From Macrococcus equipercicus (GTDB lineage Bacteria; Bacillota; Bacilli; Staphylococcales; Staphylococcaceae), in contig NZ_SCWC02000007.1 of NCBI RefSeq assembly GCF_004359525.2, positions 1 through 64,000 on the forward strand: a DNA stretch of 64,000 bases, read 5' to 3'. Below, in pieces: positions 17,371 through 26,781 of this stretch. The position numbers were made by a program, and so were the translations under genes. Position 1 is the first letter of the stretch. Each line of letters opens with the position of its first letter. Under the pieces are notes generated by a model. It saw only the letters and a list, made by a program, of their open reading frames with translations. It was not told where the DNA came from and ran no database searches.

Positions 17371-17479
17371 CTTCATCTCTCCAGTTTTCAATCTTTTATT
17401 TAGTCGTCCTTTATTATGTACCACATAGCCATCACTTTCAATCTTATTCTGTTTGACACACGAACGGGGATCATACCAT

Positions 17480-17545
17480 CAGTAAAAAAAGACGGCCCGG
17501 ACAATCGTCCAAGTCATCTCTTATGAACAGCTCAAACTGCCGGGC
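17480..17545 (-). terminator. structured terminator of the thioesterase gene
   Basis: On the minus strand a long-range GCCCGG/CCGGGC pairing encloses an inner GGAC-GATT-GTCC hairpin and is followed by GTC and seven T residues. Unusually complex for a terminator but positioned right after the thioesterase stop. Confidence 0.6.
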
Positions 17546-17550
17546 AGTAG

Positions 17551-18069
17551 TTAAACATATAATTTCGTGGCAAAGAAATTAAGCAGCTCTTTACTCTGCG
17601 TCACACGTTCTTTACGCTTCTGTGCTCTTTCCTTACCGGTTTCATTCAGCCAGACTTGATCTTCAGTCTCCCCGTACACTTCCGGCACCTGCACCGGCTT
17701 ATTATTCTCGTCCAGCGCGACAAATGTCAGAAAGCTGATAGCGGCGAGCTGTTTCGTCTGCTCAAGCACATTTTCAGCAATAATCTTGACGCATACTTCA
17801 AGCGATGAATTGCCTGTGTAAGTCACTAATGACACTAATGAGACAATCTCGCCCGGACGGATCGGTTTGATGAAGTCGACTGAATCGGTCGAGGCAGTGA
17901 CGACTGAGCGGCCGCAGTGTCTTGTCGCGGCAATCGCTGCTACGTCATCAATCATCGCCATCAGTCTGCCGCCGAACAATGTATTGTGATGGTTCGTATC
18001 TGTCGGAAATACTTGCTGTGTTTTAATGGTCCGTGATTCGGACATGGATTTTCGCTGTCTTTCTGTCAT
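17551..18069 (-). CDS. acyl-CoA thioesterase, hotdog fold (YkhA type)
   Basis: A 172-residue cytoplasmic thioesterase that hydrolyses acyl-CoA. The hotdog helix signature HHNTLFGGRLMAMIDDVA (about 27-44) and the VDFIKPIRPGE strand are clear. AGGGG precedes the ATG. It is preceded and followed by terminators, so it is probably transcribed alone. Confidence 0.9.
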   Translation of the reverse strand: MTERQRKSMSESRTIKTQQVFPTDTNHHNTLFGGRLMAMIDDVAAIAATRHCGRSVVTASTDSVDFIKPIRPGEIVSLVSLVTYTGNSSLEVCVKIIAENVLEQTKQLAAISFLTFVALDENNKPVQVPEVYGETEDQVWLNETGKERAQKRKERVTQSKELLNFFATKLYV

Positions 18070-18130
18070 AACTTGATCCCCTTATCCCTTATATTACTTC
18101 TATTTTACATGATGTATTTAAATAAAGACA

Positions 18131-18161
18131 TAAAAAAAGAGATAGCGGACTATCTCTTTTG
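18131..18161 (-). terminator. terminator of the small membrane protein gene
   Basis: Stem AAAAGAGATAG/CTATCTCTTTT (18135-18145 with 18150-18160), loop CGGA, with a run of T residues on the minus-strand 3' side. Confidence 0.88.
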
Positions 18162-18170
18162 TCATTCTTA

Positions 18171-18362
18171 TTAATACATGTCGTCTGCAAAGACTTTCTT
18201 CTCAAGCGCTTCTTCAGGCGTGTCAATTTTCTCAGCTTCTGATGAAACGAACGCATGACGCAGGAAATACATCAACGCTCCACCGAATACAAACATTGAG
18301 AAGAGGAAAGCTAATACTACAAACCACATCATTGGTTCAGACATCATTGGATTTTCAGCCAT
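18171..18362 (-). CDS. small single-pass membrane protein
   Basis: A 63-residue protein with a methionine-rich N-terminus (MAENPMMSEPMMW), one hydrophobic helix at about 12-35 and an acidic tail. ACAGGAGG lies at ideal distance from the ATG, and a terminator follows. I do not recognise a family with known function. It is next to pepS but separated from it by 53 bases containing a TATGAT-like -10, so it likely has its own promoter. Confidence 0.7.
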   Translation of the reverse strand: MAENPMMSEPMMWFVVLAFLFSMFVFGGALMYFLRHAFVSSEAEKIDTPEEALEKKVFADDMY

Positions 18363-18415
18363 TATTTATCCTCCTGTTCATCTACAGCTATTATCATATC
18401 ATTTTTAACTTTAAA

Positions 18416-19651
18416 TTAAAACGCCCAATTCCCGTTGATGAAGATTGGTTCTTCATTGCCCTCAGCTGTAATTCCGCTGATGTTCATTTTAGCACTGCCG
18501 ATCATGAAGTCTTCATGAGTGATTGAGTTGTTCAGTCCCGCTGCTGTCAGTTCATCATCAGACATCAACTTGCCGCCTTCAAGACAGAACGGGTAAGCAG
18601 AACCGAGCGCTAAATGGCATGAAGCATTCTCATCGAACAGCGTATTATAGAACAGCACCTGGCTGTTAGAAATCGGTGAATCATGTGGTACTAAAGCAAC
18701 TTCTCCTAAATAAGCGGCAGCGTCGTCGGATTCTAACAGACCTTTCAGTATGTCTTCTCCAGTCTCCGCTTTGTAATCTACTACTTTGCCGTCTTTAAAA
18801 GTGAGCACGAAATTATCGATGATATTGCCGCCGTAACTGAGCGGCAGCGTACTGCTGACCGTGCCGTTGACCTCATCTTTATGTGGAACTGTGAACACTT
18901 CTTCCGTCGGCATGTTAGCCATAAAATCGATACCTGCCGCGCTGACAGAAGAAGCACCGCACCAAATATGACCTTCCGGCAGTCCGATTGTAAGGTCTGT
19001 GCCGGGCGCCGTATATTTAAGCGCTTTGTAGTTTTTCTTATTTAAGTAATCGGCCTTAAGATGAAGGTTCTCGTTATGTGCTTCCCATGCCTTGACAGGA
19101 TTTTCAACGTCTGCACGCACTGTATATAAAATCAGTTCAAGCAGCTTGTCGAACGCTGCTTCCTTGTCAAGTTCCGGGAACACAAGCTGCGCCCACTCAT
19201 AAGAAGGATAAGCTGCTACCGTCCATGCGAACTGATCAGACTGCATCATCTTCATATATTCTTTGAAAGCTGTGCCATAAGCACGCATGTTTGCTGCTAA
19301 TTTTTCAGGATCTGCATCTTTTAGACTTTCAGGACTTGAAGAGATCAGTGCCAGCTGTGCTGCCCCGTCTTTTGCATAGTCCATCCGTTCGTCTACTACA
19401 TAATCCGGAAAATTAGTAATCACTTCAAGTGGACGGTACTGGAAAGCAAGCTGCGACAGCCGGTCATCACTATAAGCCACATGAACATCTTCCGATCCTG
19501 CTTTGTACGCTTCTTCTACTACTAAATGGACAAATTCTGCCGCATCTACTGTCGCTCTAATATAAACACGCTGCTTCGGCTGAACGTTCATGCCGACATT
19601 GACCAGCAGACGTGCATATGTTTGTAACTTCTCATCCCGCTTGGTTATCAT
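18416..19651 (-). CDS. pepS: aminopeptidase S (M29 family)
   Basis: A 411-residue metallo-aminopeptidase of the thermophilic aminopeptidase T/PepS family, removing N-terminal residues from peptides in the cytoplasm. The metal-site region includes PTEEVFTVPHKDEVNG (about 250-265), a Glu in AETGED, and the HLALGSAYP segment with the ligand His near residue 345. GGGGAG precedes the ATG. Its neighbour, the DUF1128 gene 15 bases upstream, is the usual partner in staphylococci. Confidence 0.92.
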   Translation of the reverse strand: MITKRDEKLQTYARLLVNVGMNVQPKQRVYIRATVDAAEFVHLVVEEAYKAGSEDVHVAYSDDRLSQLAFQYRPLEVITNFPDYVVDERMDYAKDGAAQLALISSSPESLKDADPEKLAANMRAYGTAFKEYMKMMQSDQFAWTVAAYPSYEWAQLVFPELDKEAAFDKLLELILYTVRADVENPVKAWEAHNENLHLKADYLNKKNYKALKYTAPGTDLTIGLPEGHIWCGASSVSAAGIDFMANMPTEEVFTVPHKDEVNGTVSSTLPLSYGGNIIDNFVLTFKDGKVVDYKAETGEDILKGLLESDDAAAYLGEVALVPHDSPISNSQVLFYNTLFDENASCHLALGSAYPFCLEGGKLMSDDELTAAGLNNSITHEDFMIGSAKMNISGITAEGNEEPIFINGNWAF

Positions 19652-19666
19652 TCTTAAAACTCCCCT

Positions 19667-19864
19667 TTACTTTCTTAAACTACCTAAAGCTTCTGTAATA
19701 GCTGTCATTTCGCTTGGTGATATATTATCGCGTTTCATGACCATCTCATAGAGTTCCTGCAGTTCATCTGTTTTTGCGTCATCAATACTTTCAGGTTTTA
19801 TGACACCGATATTAACCAGCTTCAACTTACCGGCAATAGCGTTCAACATTTCTTCTTTAGTCAT
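19667..19864 (-). CDS. UPF0435 (DUF1128) protein
   Basis: A 65-residue cytoplasmic helical protein of the UPF0435 family with the typical KLKLVNIGVIKPESID and MVMKRDNISPSE stretches. Function unknown. AAAGGAC lies before the ATG. It forms an operon with pepS. Confidence 0.88.
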   Translation of the reverse strand: MTKEEMLNAIAGKLKLVNIGVIKPESIDDAKTDELQELYEMVMKRDNISPSEMTAITEALGSLRK

Positions 19865-19958
19865 TGTATAGTCCTTTCTGTTCAGTGTGAATTCTACTTC
19901 ATTCTAGCAAAACTACATCTGTCTTGAAACATTTTAATTATTTTCTTGCCGAAAAGAA

Positions 19959-19984
19959 GTTTATCCATATATGATAGTGGATAT
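19959..19984 (+). promoter_or_regulatory. candidate SigB promoter of the YtxH-like gene
   Basis: GTTTAT (19959-19964), 14-bp spacer, GGATAT (19979-19984), one mismatch in each box to the SigB consensus. A SigA-type reading (TTGCCG, 18 bp, TATGAT) is also possible in the same stretch. Confidence 0.45.
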
Positions 19985-20029
19985 ACATACATTAACAACA
20001 CAAAACATTTATCCAGGAGGAGATTCAAC

Positions 20030-20458
20030 ATGAATAACAAATTAGTCCCAGCAGTAGTAGCAGGTGCAGCAATTGGTGCCGCTGTTGCTCTATTAGACAA
20101 AAAAACACGCAGCTCAGTAAAAGGCCAAGTTAACAACGTAGGCCAAGTGACTAAAAATCCATCAAGTGTTAAAGATAAAGCATTGAACATCAAAGATGAG
20201 TTCCTTTACTGGAAAGACCAGGTGGAAGAAATCCGCCGCAATAACCCAGAACTCGAAAAAGCATTAATTCAGGCGAAAGACTTAGTAGTCAGCTTACGTA
20301 ACGGCGATGCCAGCGTTAACAACTTAAGCGATGCTTTAAAGCAGACTAAACCTGAAAATAATGATAACAACAATACTAACTCTAATAAAAATAACAATAA
20401 CAATAATAACAACAACAATAATAAAACGTTTGATCAGCATAAATCAAACAATAAATAA
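20030..20458 (+). CDS. YtxH-like membrane-associated protein with Asn-rich tail
   Basis: A 142-residue protein: a glycine- and alanine-rich hydrophobic N-terminus (PAVVAGAAIGAAVALLD, about 5-21), a charged helical middle like YtxH/late-embryogenesis-type stress proteins, and from about residue 105 an asparagine-rich tail with a run of eleven Asn encoded by mixed AAC/AAT. AGGAGGAG decides for ATG at 20030 over the upstream frame opening at 19946. It is 35 bases upstream of the YihY gene, and the SigB-like promoter suggests a general stress protein. Exact role unknown. Confidence 0.7.
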   Translation: MNNKLVPAVVAGAAIGAAVALLDKKTRSSVKGQVNNVGQVTKNPSSVKDKALNIKDEFLYWKDQVEEIRRNNPELEKALIQAKDLVVSLRNGDASVNNLSDALKQTKPENNDNNNTNSNKNNNNNNNNNNNKTFDQHKSNNK

Positions 20459-20493
20459 TCAACAATAACTTAATAGCATAAGGAGTGAGTCAT

Positions 20494-21501
20494 TTGGCGA
20501 AAGACCAAAAAAGCTCCTCTAAATACTTGACTCAGACGGCCCATCCGTCTGAGTCAAGTCATTTGGAGGAAAACTATGTAGCGACACAGGAGTTCCAGTC
20601 AAAGGAACCGAAAAAATCTGACGAAGAACTCCACGTCTCTAAAATCAATAAACCGGCAAAATACAAAAAAGACGGAAATTTCTTTCAGAAGTTACTTTAC
20701 CGTATCGGCAAAGACGATGCATCAGGCTTAGCAGCACAGCTGGCTTACTATTTTCTGCTGTCGTTGTTCCCACTGCTTATTTTCTTATTAACGTTGATTC
20801 CATTATTTAATGTTGACCAGACGACAATTACTGACGCTATTTCTCAAAACGCGCCGGGTGATACTGCTAAGATGATTAATGGGATCGTCGGAGATGTAAT
20901 GAAGAGCAGTTCAGGCGGTCTGCTGTCATTCGGGATCATCGCTGCCTTATGGTCAGCCTCAAACGGTATGACTGCTTTAATGAATGCGTTCAATGTGGCT
21001 TACGAAGTAGAAGACGGCAGAAACCCTATTATTGCAAAGCTGTTATCAGTCTTATTCACTGTCGTCATGATTTTAGTGCTTGCTATCACACTTGCCTTAC
21101 CAGTATTCGGCGAGCAGATCGGCAACTTCTTATTCGGTAAACTTGGTCTTGAGAGTCAGTTCAAATGGATATTTAATGTGATTAAGGTTGTCCTTCCTTT
21201 AATCGTGACTTTTGTCGTCTTTATGACCTTGTACGCTATAGCACCACATGTTAAACTTAGATGGAAATCTGTCTTACCCGGTGCGTTGTTTGCAACCATT
21301 GTCTGGCTTGGTGCCAGCGCTCTTTTTGGAGTATATGTCAGTAACTTTGCTAACTACTCTAAAACATATGGCAGCATCGGCGGCGTTATCGTGTTGATGT
21401 TATGGCTTTATCTGACCGGCTTCATCATTATCATCGGTGCACAGATCAATGCAATCTTCCACCAGAATAAGACGGGTAAAACAAGCAGTATGAACAACTA
21501 G
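20494..21501 (+). CDS. YihY/BrkB family membrane protein
   Basis: A 335-residue inner-membrane protein. A hydrophilic N-terminal tail of about 60 residues precedes six helices (from about 72). The DDASGLAAQLAYYFLLSLFP entry and the GSIGGVIVLMLWLYLTGF segment are family hallmarks. Older annotation as ribonuclease BN is not supported; function is unknown. Start TTG at 20494 is chosen because AAGGAG (20480-20485) is 8 bases before it; GTG at 20485 overlaps that site. The tail encodes a perfect 15-bp hairpin (20525-20559). Carbonic anhydrase follows after 9 bases. Confidence 0.85.
   Translation: MAKDQKSSSKYLTQTAHPSESSHLEENYVATQEFQSKEPKKSDEELHVSKINKPAKYKKDGNFFQKLLYRIGKDDASGLAAQLAYYFLLSLFPLLIFLLTLIPLFNVDQTTITDAISQNAPGDTAKMINGIVGDVMKSSSGGLLSFGIIAALWSASNGMTALMNAFNVAYEVEDGRNPIIAKLLSVLFTVVMILVLAITLALPVFGEQIGNFLFGKLGLESQFKWIFNVIKVVLPLIVTFVVFMTLYAIAPHVKLRWKSVLPGALFATIVWLGASALFGVYVSNFANYSKTYGSIGGVIVLMLWLYLTGFIIIIGAQINAIFHQNKTGKTSSMNN
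20525..20559 (+). repeat. perfect 15-bp hairpin inside the YihY coding start
   Basis: ACTTGACTCAGACGG (20525-20539) and its exact complement (20545-20559) flank a 5-base loop, beginning about 30 bases after the TTG start codon. There is no T-run, so it is not an ordinary terminator. Confidence 0.85.
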
Positions 21502-21510
21502 GAGGAACTT

Positions 21511-22083
21511 ATGACATTACTTGATGACGTACTTTCTTACAATAAACAATTTGTAGCAAACAAAGACTATGAAGGATTTGAAACTTCAAAAGTTCCATCG
21601 ATGAAAGCTGTTGTCCTGACTTGTATGGATACACGGTTAGTCGAATTATCTTCTAAAGCATTAGGCTTCAAAAACGGCGATATTAAAATCGTCAAAAATG
21701 CCGGTGCTACTATCACTCACCCATACGGCGCAACCATGCGGAGCCTGTTAGTCGGCATCTATGCATTAGGGGCTGAAGAAATAATTATTATGGGCCATAA
21801 AGACTGCGGCATGGGTAACCTTGATGTAGATGCAGTGCTTACGACGATGAAGTCACGCGGCGTTAAAGAAGAAGTCCTTCATACGCTGGAACATTCAGGT
21901 ATTGATATTCATCATTTCCTTGAAGGATTTAAAGATGTCAGAGAAAATGTTAATAATAACATTGAGCTCATTTACAATCATCCATTGTTTGATAAATCAG
22001 TTCCTGTACACGGATTAGTCATTGATCCACATACCGGTGAACTTGACTTAATTCAAAATGGCTATGATAAAGTGATTAAATAA
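21511..22083 (+). CDS. beta-class carbonic anhydrase
   Basis: A 190-residue zinc enzyme interconverting CO2 and bicarbonate. Zinc ligands and the Asp-Arg pair are visible as VVLTCMDTRL (about 31-40) and IIMGHKDCGMG (about 91-101). It is the compact, cytoplasmic type common in Firmicutes. AGGAGG precedes the ATG, 9 bases after the YihY gene, so the two are cotranscribed. Confidence 0.92.
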   Translation: MTLLDDVLSYNKQFVANKDYEGFETSKVPSMKAVVLTCMDTRLVELSSKALGFKNGDIKIVKNAGATITHPYGATMRSLLVGIYALGAEEIIIMGHKDCGMGNLDVDAVLTTMKSRGVKEEVLHTLEHSGIDIHHFLEGFKDVRENVNNNIELIYNHPLFDKSVPVHGLVIDPHTGELDLIQNGYDKVIK

Positions 22084-22120
22084 CAATAAACCGCTGAGAA
22101 ATCTCAGCGGTTTATTGTTA
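22081..22120. terminator. bidirectional terminator carbonic anhydrase / vraR
   Basis: An 18-bp perfect stem (22081-22098 with 22103-22120) around AAAT, lying between two convergent genes. The stem itself supplies the TTTATTGTTA tail. Confidence 0.88.
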
Positions 22121-22122
22121 TT

Positions 22123-22749
22123 CTACTGTGCTACGAGATGATGCTTGAAAGCATAAATGACAGCCTGTGTTCTGTCCTGCACTTCAAGTTTACTCAAAAT
22201 ATTGCTGACATGGGTTTTCACTGTCTTGATTGTGATATGGCTGGCATCGGCAATCTCCTGATTTGAATAGCCTTTGGCAATGAGCATAAGAATCTCCATC
22301 TCACGCTCGGTCAGCATTTCGTGCAGTGCCGCTCTCTGGTTCACCCGGTTGCGCATCTTCGTCATGACTTCCGCTTCAAACACCGATTCTCCGCTGTATG
22401 TTTTACGGACTGCTTCTGCGATAGCATCGGCACTCGATGTCTTCAATATATAGCTGTCCACACCGGCATCAATCGCTGCATACACTTCCTGGTCATCGAT
22501 GAAGCTCGTCAGCATGACGACTTTAATCTGCGGCCATCTGCTCTTAATAATAGTAGTCGCTTCGATGCCGTTCATCTTATCCATCACCATATCCATCAGT
22601 ATGACGTCTGGATTCAGTGCTTCCGCCTGCGCGACCCCCTCTATGCCATCCCCTGCTTCACCGACAATCTCAATGTCACTTTGCGTGGACAGAAAACTCG
22701 ATATCCCGATTCTAACCATCTCATGATCATCTACAAACAATACTCTCAT
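22123..22749 (-). CDS. vraR: cell-wall stress response regulator VraR
   Basis: A 208-residue NarL-type response regulator. The receiver domain (1-120) has the acidic pair DD at 7-8, phosphoacceptor D53 in VILMDMVMD and the conserved Lys of YILKTSS. The LuxR-type helix-turn-helix (about 145-205) has [22 protein letters not shown]. With VraS it controls genes that answer damage to peptidoglycan synthesis. Its start overlaps the vraS stop as ATGA. Confidence 0.95.
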   Translation of the reverse strand: MRVLFVDDHEMVRIGISSFLSTQSDIEIVGEAGDGIEGVAQAEALNPDVILMDMVMDKMNGIEATTIIKSRWPQIKVVMLTSFIDDQEVYAAIDAGVDSYILKTSSADAIAEAVRKTYSGESVFEAEVMTKMRNRVNQRAALHEMLTEREMEILMLIAKGYSNQEIADASHITIKTVKTHVSNILSKLEVQDRTQAVIYAFKHHLVAQ

Positions 22750-23771
22750 GATGTCTCTCCTCCTGTATATGGCACTTTGACTTCTATTCTTGTACCACTC
22801 TTAACAGCAGAGATGATCTGACAGTTGCCGCCGATCTCTACCGCTCGTTCCTTCATTGTATTGATGCCGTAGCGTGATTCATCGCGCTGTGACATATCAA
22901 AGCCCCTGCCGTCATCAGTCAATCTTAAAATCACACTATCCCCGACTTGGAACAGCTCTATAGCCAGCTGGCTGGCGTGCGCATGCCGTAAAGTGTTGGA
23001 GATAGCCTCCTGTGTAATTCTGAACAGATGGTCTTCTACGCCTTTAGACATCGTGATATCCGCTATATCCATTCGTATAGTAAGCGGTATTTTCTTCTTC
23101 AACTCAGAGATGAGGTCCTGAATTCCGGCACGGAGCGACTTATTCTGCAGCGCGAGCGGCCTTAAGTGCAGCAGCAGCGCTCTCATTTCAAGCTGCGCTT
23201 CATGCAGCATTTTCCCGAGTATGGCGACCTGCTTTGCCGGCTGTTCATCAAGCGGGTGGTTTTTAATGGCAGACAACATCATGCTCGCTGCAAAAAGCTG
23301 CTGGCTGACGGAGTCATGAAGGTCACGGGCGAGTCGCTGCCGTTCTTCCTCGACAATTTTTTTGACAATCTGTTCATTGACACCTGTTGTGACAAGCTGA
23401 TTCTGATGCTTGATAGTCCGGACTGACTCATTCAGCTTGACGATGGTCTGAAACAGTTCATATATTTCCGGCTGCATCATCATCTCCTCATTGTCATCGA
23501 GCGGTTCGCCGAAATCAACAGCCTGCATCTGCCCTTTAATCCATGCCAGCTGCTCGTTCTGCTTGTAAGCAGTGAGTGACCCCATAACAATGCATGCCAG
23601 AATAACGACGATATTGAGAAATAAAAATGCCGGGACACCGATAATCTGTGTATACAGCATCCCCTGGAAATAAATGATATTTGTAAAAATACGGTCAAGT
23701 ATATAAAAGATAAAGACGAGAGAATAAACAAGGATGAGCATGACACCAATCATTCGCGTATAGTTATTCAT
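22746..23771 (-). CDS. vraS: cell-wall stress sensor kinase VraS
   Basis: A 341-residue membrane histidine kinase. Two N-terminal helices (about 8-27 and 43-65) with a very short external loop are typical of the LiaS/VraS intramembrane-sensing type. The HisKA_3 phosphorylation site is H152 in [11 protein letters not shown]. The HATPase domain has the N-box [13 protein letters not shown] and G-box DDGRGFD. ATGA overlaps join it to vraT upstream and vraR downstream. Confidence 0.95.
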   Translation of the reverse strand: MNNYTRMIGVMLILVYSLVFIFYILDRIFTNIIYFQGMLYTQIIGVPAFLFLNIVVILACIVMGSLTAYKQNEQLAWIKGQMQAVDFGEPLDDNEEMMMQPEIYELFQTIVKLNESVRTIKHQNQLVTTGVNEQIVKKIVEEERQRLARDLHDSVSQQLFAASMMLSAIKNHPLDEQPAKQVAILGKMLHEAQLEMRALLLHLRPLALQNKSLRAGIQDLISELKKKIPLTIRMDIADITMSKGVEDHLFRITQEAISNTLRHAHASQLAIELFQVGDSVILRLTDDGRGFDMSQRDESRYGINTMKERAVEIGGNCQIISAVKSGTRIEVKVPYTGGETS

Positions 23772-24463
23772 CGATGCACGACCTCCAGATCACCGACAAT
23801 AGATGAGACGATGACTTTGACTGCGACGCCGTTCTCATAGTCTTCAGAAATATAAGTCAAGCGCTCATTTTTGGCGCGTCTCGTGAACTCATGATCTACT
23901 TTCAGCTGTCCATACAGTGCTGAATAATCAATCTTAGTCTGATAATGATGCGGCACAATGACCGTCGTCTTTCCTATCATATGATTGACGACTATTAAAT
24001 TTTCCTGCTGCAAGTTCGCCGCATTCGTCAAATCAATCGTCACATCGCCGACTGCATGCTGAAGATGAATATCATCAAAGCGGTAAACGGTCTTCGGCGT
24101 CTCCTGTGTATTGAACCACTTCTGCCCGTAGACATGAACATCTTTATCAGCGGTGACAATCACATGAACCGGCTTTCTTTTCGTAATCGCATAGCGCACT
24201 GCAATGATGACGAGAAAGCTGAACAATACAATAAGTGTATAAGGGTTGGACAGCAGTCCGAACAGCAAAAGGCTAAGACCGCTCCAGAACAGCACAAGCC
24301 CTCTCAGCTTCTTCCTGAAATACTGACTGATGTAAATCAGCAGCCCCCCGAGCACGAGTACGAGGAGCATCCCTGTCTTGATAAAAAAGATATAGTATAA
24401 GTTAGACAACAGCAGCAGGATTAAAAAGCTGATTAATATTTCTGTTGATACTAATTGCTTCAC
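23768..24463 (-). CDS. vraT: VraT/LiaF-type regulator membrane protein
   Basis: A 231-residue protein with four hydrophobic segments in the first 95 residues and a soluble C-terminal domain of the LiaF-like family (DUF2154-type, about 110-230). In S. aureus VraT is needed for full VraSR signalling; in Bacillus LiaF inhibits the orthologous kinase. The protein's place between vraU and vraS with 4-base overlaps on both sides identifies it. No enzyme motif is seen. Confidence 0.9.
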   Translation of the reverse strand: MKQLVSTEILISFLILLLLSNLYYIFFIKTGMLLVLVLGGLLIYISQYFRKKLRGLVLFWSGLSLLLFGLLSNPYTLIVLFSFLVIIAVRYAITKRKPVHVIVTADKDVHVYGQKWFNTQETPKTVYRFDDIHLQHAVGDVTIDLTNAANLQQENLIVVNHMIGKTTVIVPHHYQTKIDYSALYGQLKVDHEFTRRAKNERLTYISEDYENGVAVKVIVSSIVGDLEVVHR

Positions 24464-24825
24464 GTACTCACTTCTTTCCCCTTCAGTTTTCTAATCATCA
24501 TTATCTCATATTCTGTCTCTTCTTTCATGTGGTCGAGCATTTGCAGCGATGCTTCAATCTGCTGCAGCTCATCGTCAATCTTGTTCAAAGCGTCGATTGC
24601 TGCATAGCGGTTCGTACGGAAATCACGCATGCTGCCGTCCTCTGAATCAATGACAGCTAGCTGGCTGTCATAGGCTTCAGTCAGACGTCTATGTTCTTCA
24701 CGTTTCATCGCTTTCATCACATTCAGTTCAGTCAGTCTCTGCTGCAGTTCTTTTAACTTTAAATATAGACTATGCCTCACGCTTTTCTTCACGGTCTGCT
24801 TTAAATAAGATTTCAGTCGCTCCAT
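24460..24825 (-). CDS. vraU: VraU, first gene of the vraUTSR operon
   Basis: A 121-residue, strongly charged helical protein predicted to form coiled coils over about residues 15-110, with no membrane segment. Its role is unknown; it is the standard first gene of the staphylococcal vraUTSR operon. AAGGAGATG precedes the ATG. The promoter must lie in the 30-80 bases upstream, overlapping the map terminator (TATAGT-like -10 candidates). Confidence 0.85.
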   Translation of the reverse strand: MERLKSYLKQTVKKSVRHSLYLKLKELQQRLTELNVMKAMKREEHRRLTEAYDSQLAVIDSEDGSMRDFRTNRYAAIDALNKIDDELQQIEASLQMLDHMKEETEYEIMMIRKLKGKEVST

Positions 24826-24856
24826 CTCGTCATCTCCTTACTATATCTTCTACTAT

Positions 24857-24900
24857 AAAAAAAGCTCCTGATGACGTGAAACGTCTCAGGAACGATTTTT
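24857..24900. terminator. terminator of map
   Basis: Stem of TCCTGA...ACGT with a bulge, pairing about 24864-24876 with 24880-24893, with T-run on the minus-strand side (and A/T on the other). It separates map from vraU, which are transcribed in the same direction. Confidence 0.8.
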
Positions 24901-24910
24901 ATCTCATACT

Positions 24911-25672
<762 letters not shown>

Positions 25673-25760
25673 TTATCTCTTCTTTCAATTAGTTATGATA
25701 GTTCATTATAACAAATTATTAATGTTATACTAATAAAAAACTACGAATAGGTACGAGCTC
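25673..25760. promoter_or_regulatory. divergent promoters map / UPF0421 gene
   Basis: Minus strand: TGTTATAAT with the -10 at 25705-25710 for map. Plus strand: TGTTATACT with the -10 at 25726-25731 for the membrane protein. Both have extended -10-like TG and weak -35 boxes. Confidence 0.6.
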
Positions 25761-26747
25761 ATGAAATGGACAAAACAAATTATCGGTCCCCGGATCATCA
25801 AGACGGGTCTTGCGACATTTTTGACGGCGTTGTTCTGCCAGCTGCTTCATCTGCCGGCTACATTCGCTGTTATTGCATCGCTTGTTTCCATCGAACCGAC
25901 AGCTAAAGCGTCGCTCAGAAAAGCGTTCATCAGGTTTCCTGCTTCTATACTCGGGGCATTCATCGCAGTGACCAGCGCTTATTTCCTCGGCGAATCACCT
26001 TTAGCATACAGCATTGCTGCAACCCTGACAATTGTCATCTGCTATCAGCTCAAGCTGCATGACGGCATGCTTGTCGCCAGTCTGACTGCTGCTGCCATGA
26101 TTCCGAACATCCATGATGACTTCGTCTTCAACTTCTTCTCAAGACTAGTGACAACGACGATCGGTCTAACGACAGCAGGGCTTGTCAACTTCCTCGTGCT
26201 GCCGCCGAAGTATCAGCTGCAGATTGAAACGTTGATCAACAATGTCGAGAGCGAACTGCAGCAGTTATTCATCACCCGGGGAAAAGAAGTTTTAATCGGT
26301 CATTACCACTCGAAGGACAGCGTCAGAAAGCTGATTCAAATAAGCAAGATGATCACTAAAATAGAGCAGCTGATCCAATATGAACACGAGGAATTTCAGT
26401 ATCATCAGAGCGATATCAACAGAAAGAAATTGATGATGACGCTTGAGAAACGACTGCAGTTCAACCGGCTTTATATCATTCATCTGACCAACATGATCTA
26501 TATGCCGCAGGAAACAGCATTTGATTTTCATGCAGAAGAGCGGCAGGCGTATACGGATATTATCATGGCGATGCAGCAGCATGAGCCGGTGCCGAGAACT
26601 GCCTTGTCGACATTCAAGTCAAGTGTCAAGCACCTGGCAGAATTTGATGACAATCAGCTGAAAAGTCATTACATATACGAGCTGCTGATGATTCAGAAAC
26701 TGCTGACAGAACAGCACGCCGATTACCAGACAGACGAAACGCCTTGA
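25761..26747 (+). CDS. UPF0421 membrane protein (ArAE_1 family)
   Basis: A 328-residue protein with four to five membrane segments in the first 140 residues, ending at FLVLPPKYQ, followed by a soluble helical domain. Same layout as the protein at 4352-5443, with shared KTG entry and LPPKY exit motifs, so the two are old paralogues. Located next to map as in S. aureus. Function unknown; family members are suggested exporters of aromatic acids. The ribosome site is weak (AGGTACGAG). Confidence 0.82.
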   Translation: MKWTKQIIGPRIIKTGLATFLTALFCQLLHLPATFAVIASLVSIEPTAKASLRKAFIRFPASILGAFIAVTSAYFLGESPLAYSIAATLTIVICYQLKLHDGMLVASLTAAAMIPNIHDDFVFNFFSRLVTTTIGLTTAGLVNFLVLPPKYQLQIETLINNVESELQQLFITRGKEVLIGHYHSKDSVRKLIQISKMITKIEQLIQYEHEEFQYHQSDINRKKLMMTLEKRLQFNRLYIIHLTNMIYMPQETAFDFHAEERQAYTDIIMAMQQHEPVPRTALSTFKSSVKHLAEFDDNQLKSHYIYELLMIQKLLTEQHADYQTDETP

Positions 26748-26772
26748 CCGCTCCTGGTCAAGGCGTTCTTTT
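26738..26772. terminator. terminator UPF0421 gene / gatD
   Basis: Twelve-bp stem AACGCCTTGACC/GGTCAAGGCGTT (26738-26749 with 26756-26767), followed by CTTTT. It overlaps the stop codon of the UPF0421 gene. Confidence 0.82.
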
Positions 26773-26781
26773 GTGTCCACC

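Noticed and set aside
20370-20425. AAC/AAT repeats as a possible CRISPR or satellite array
   Set aside because: It is a simple in-frame codon repeat without spacers.
20570-20580. GGAGG followed by ATG within the YihY coding start
   Set aside because: The ATG is followed at once by TAG in that frame, so it cannot start a protein; it is noted only in relation to the hairpin.
20494-21501. Annotation of the YihY protein as ribonuclease BN
   Set aside because: The family name is historical; the protein is a polytopic membrane protein with no nuclease motif.
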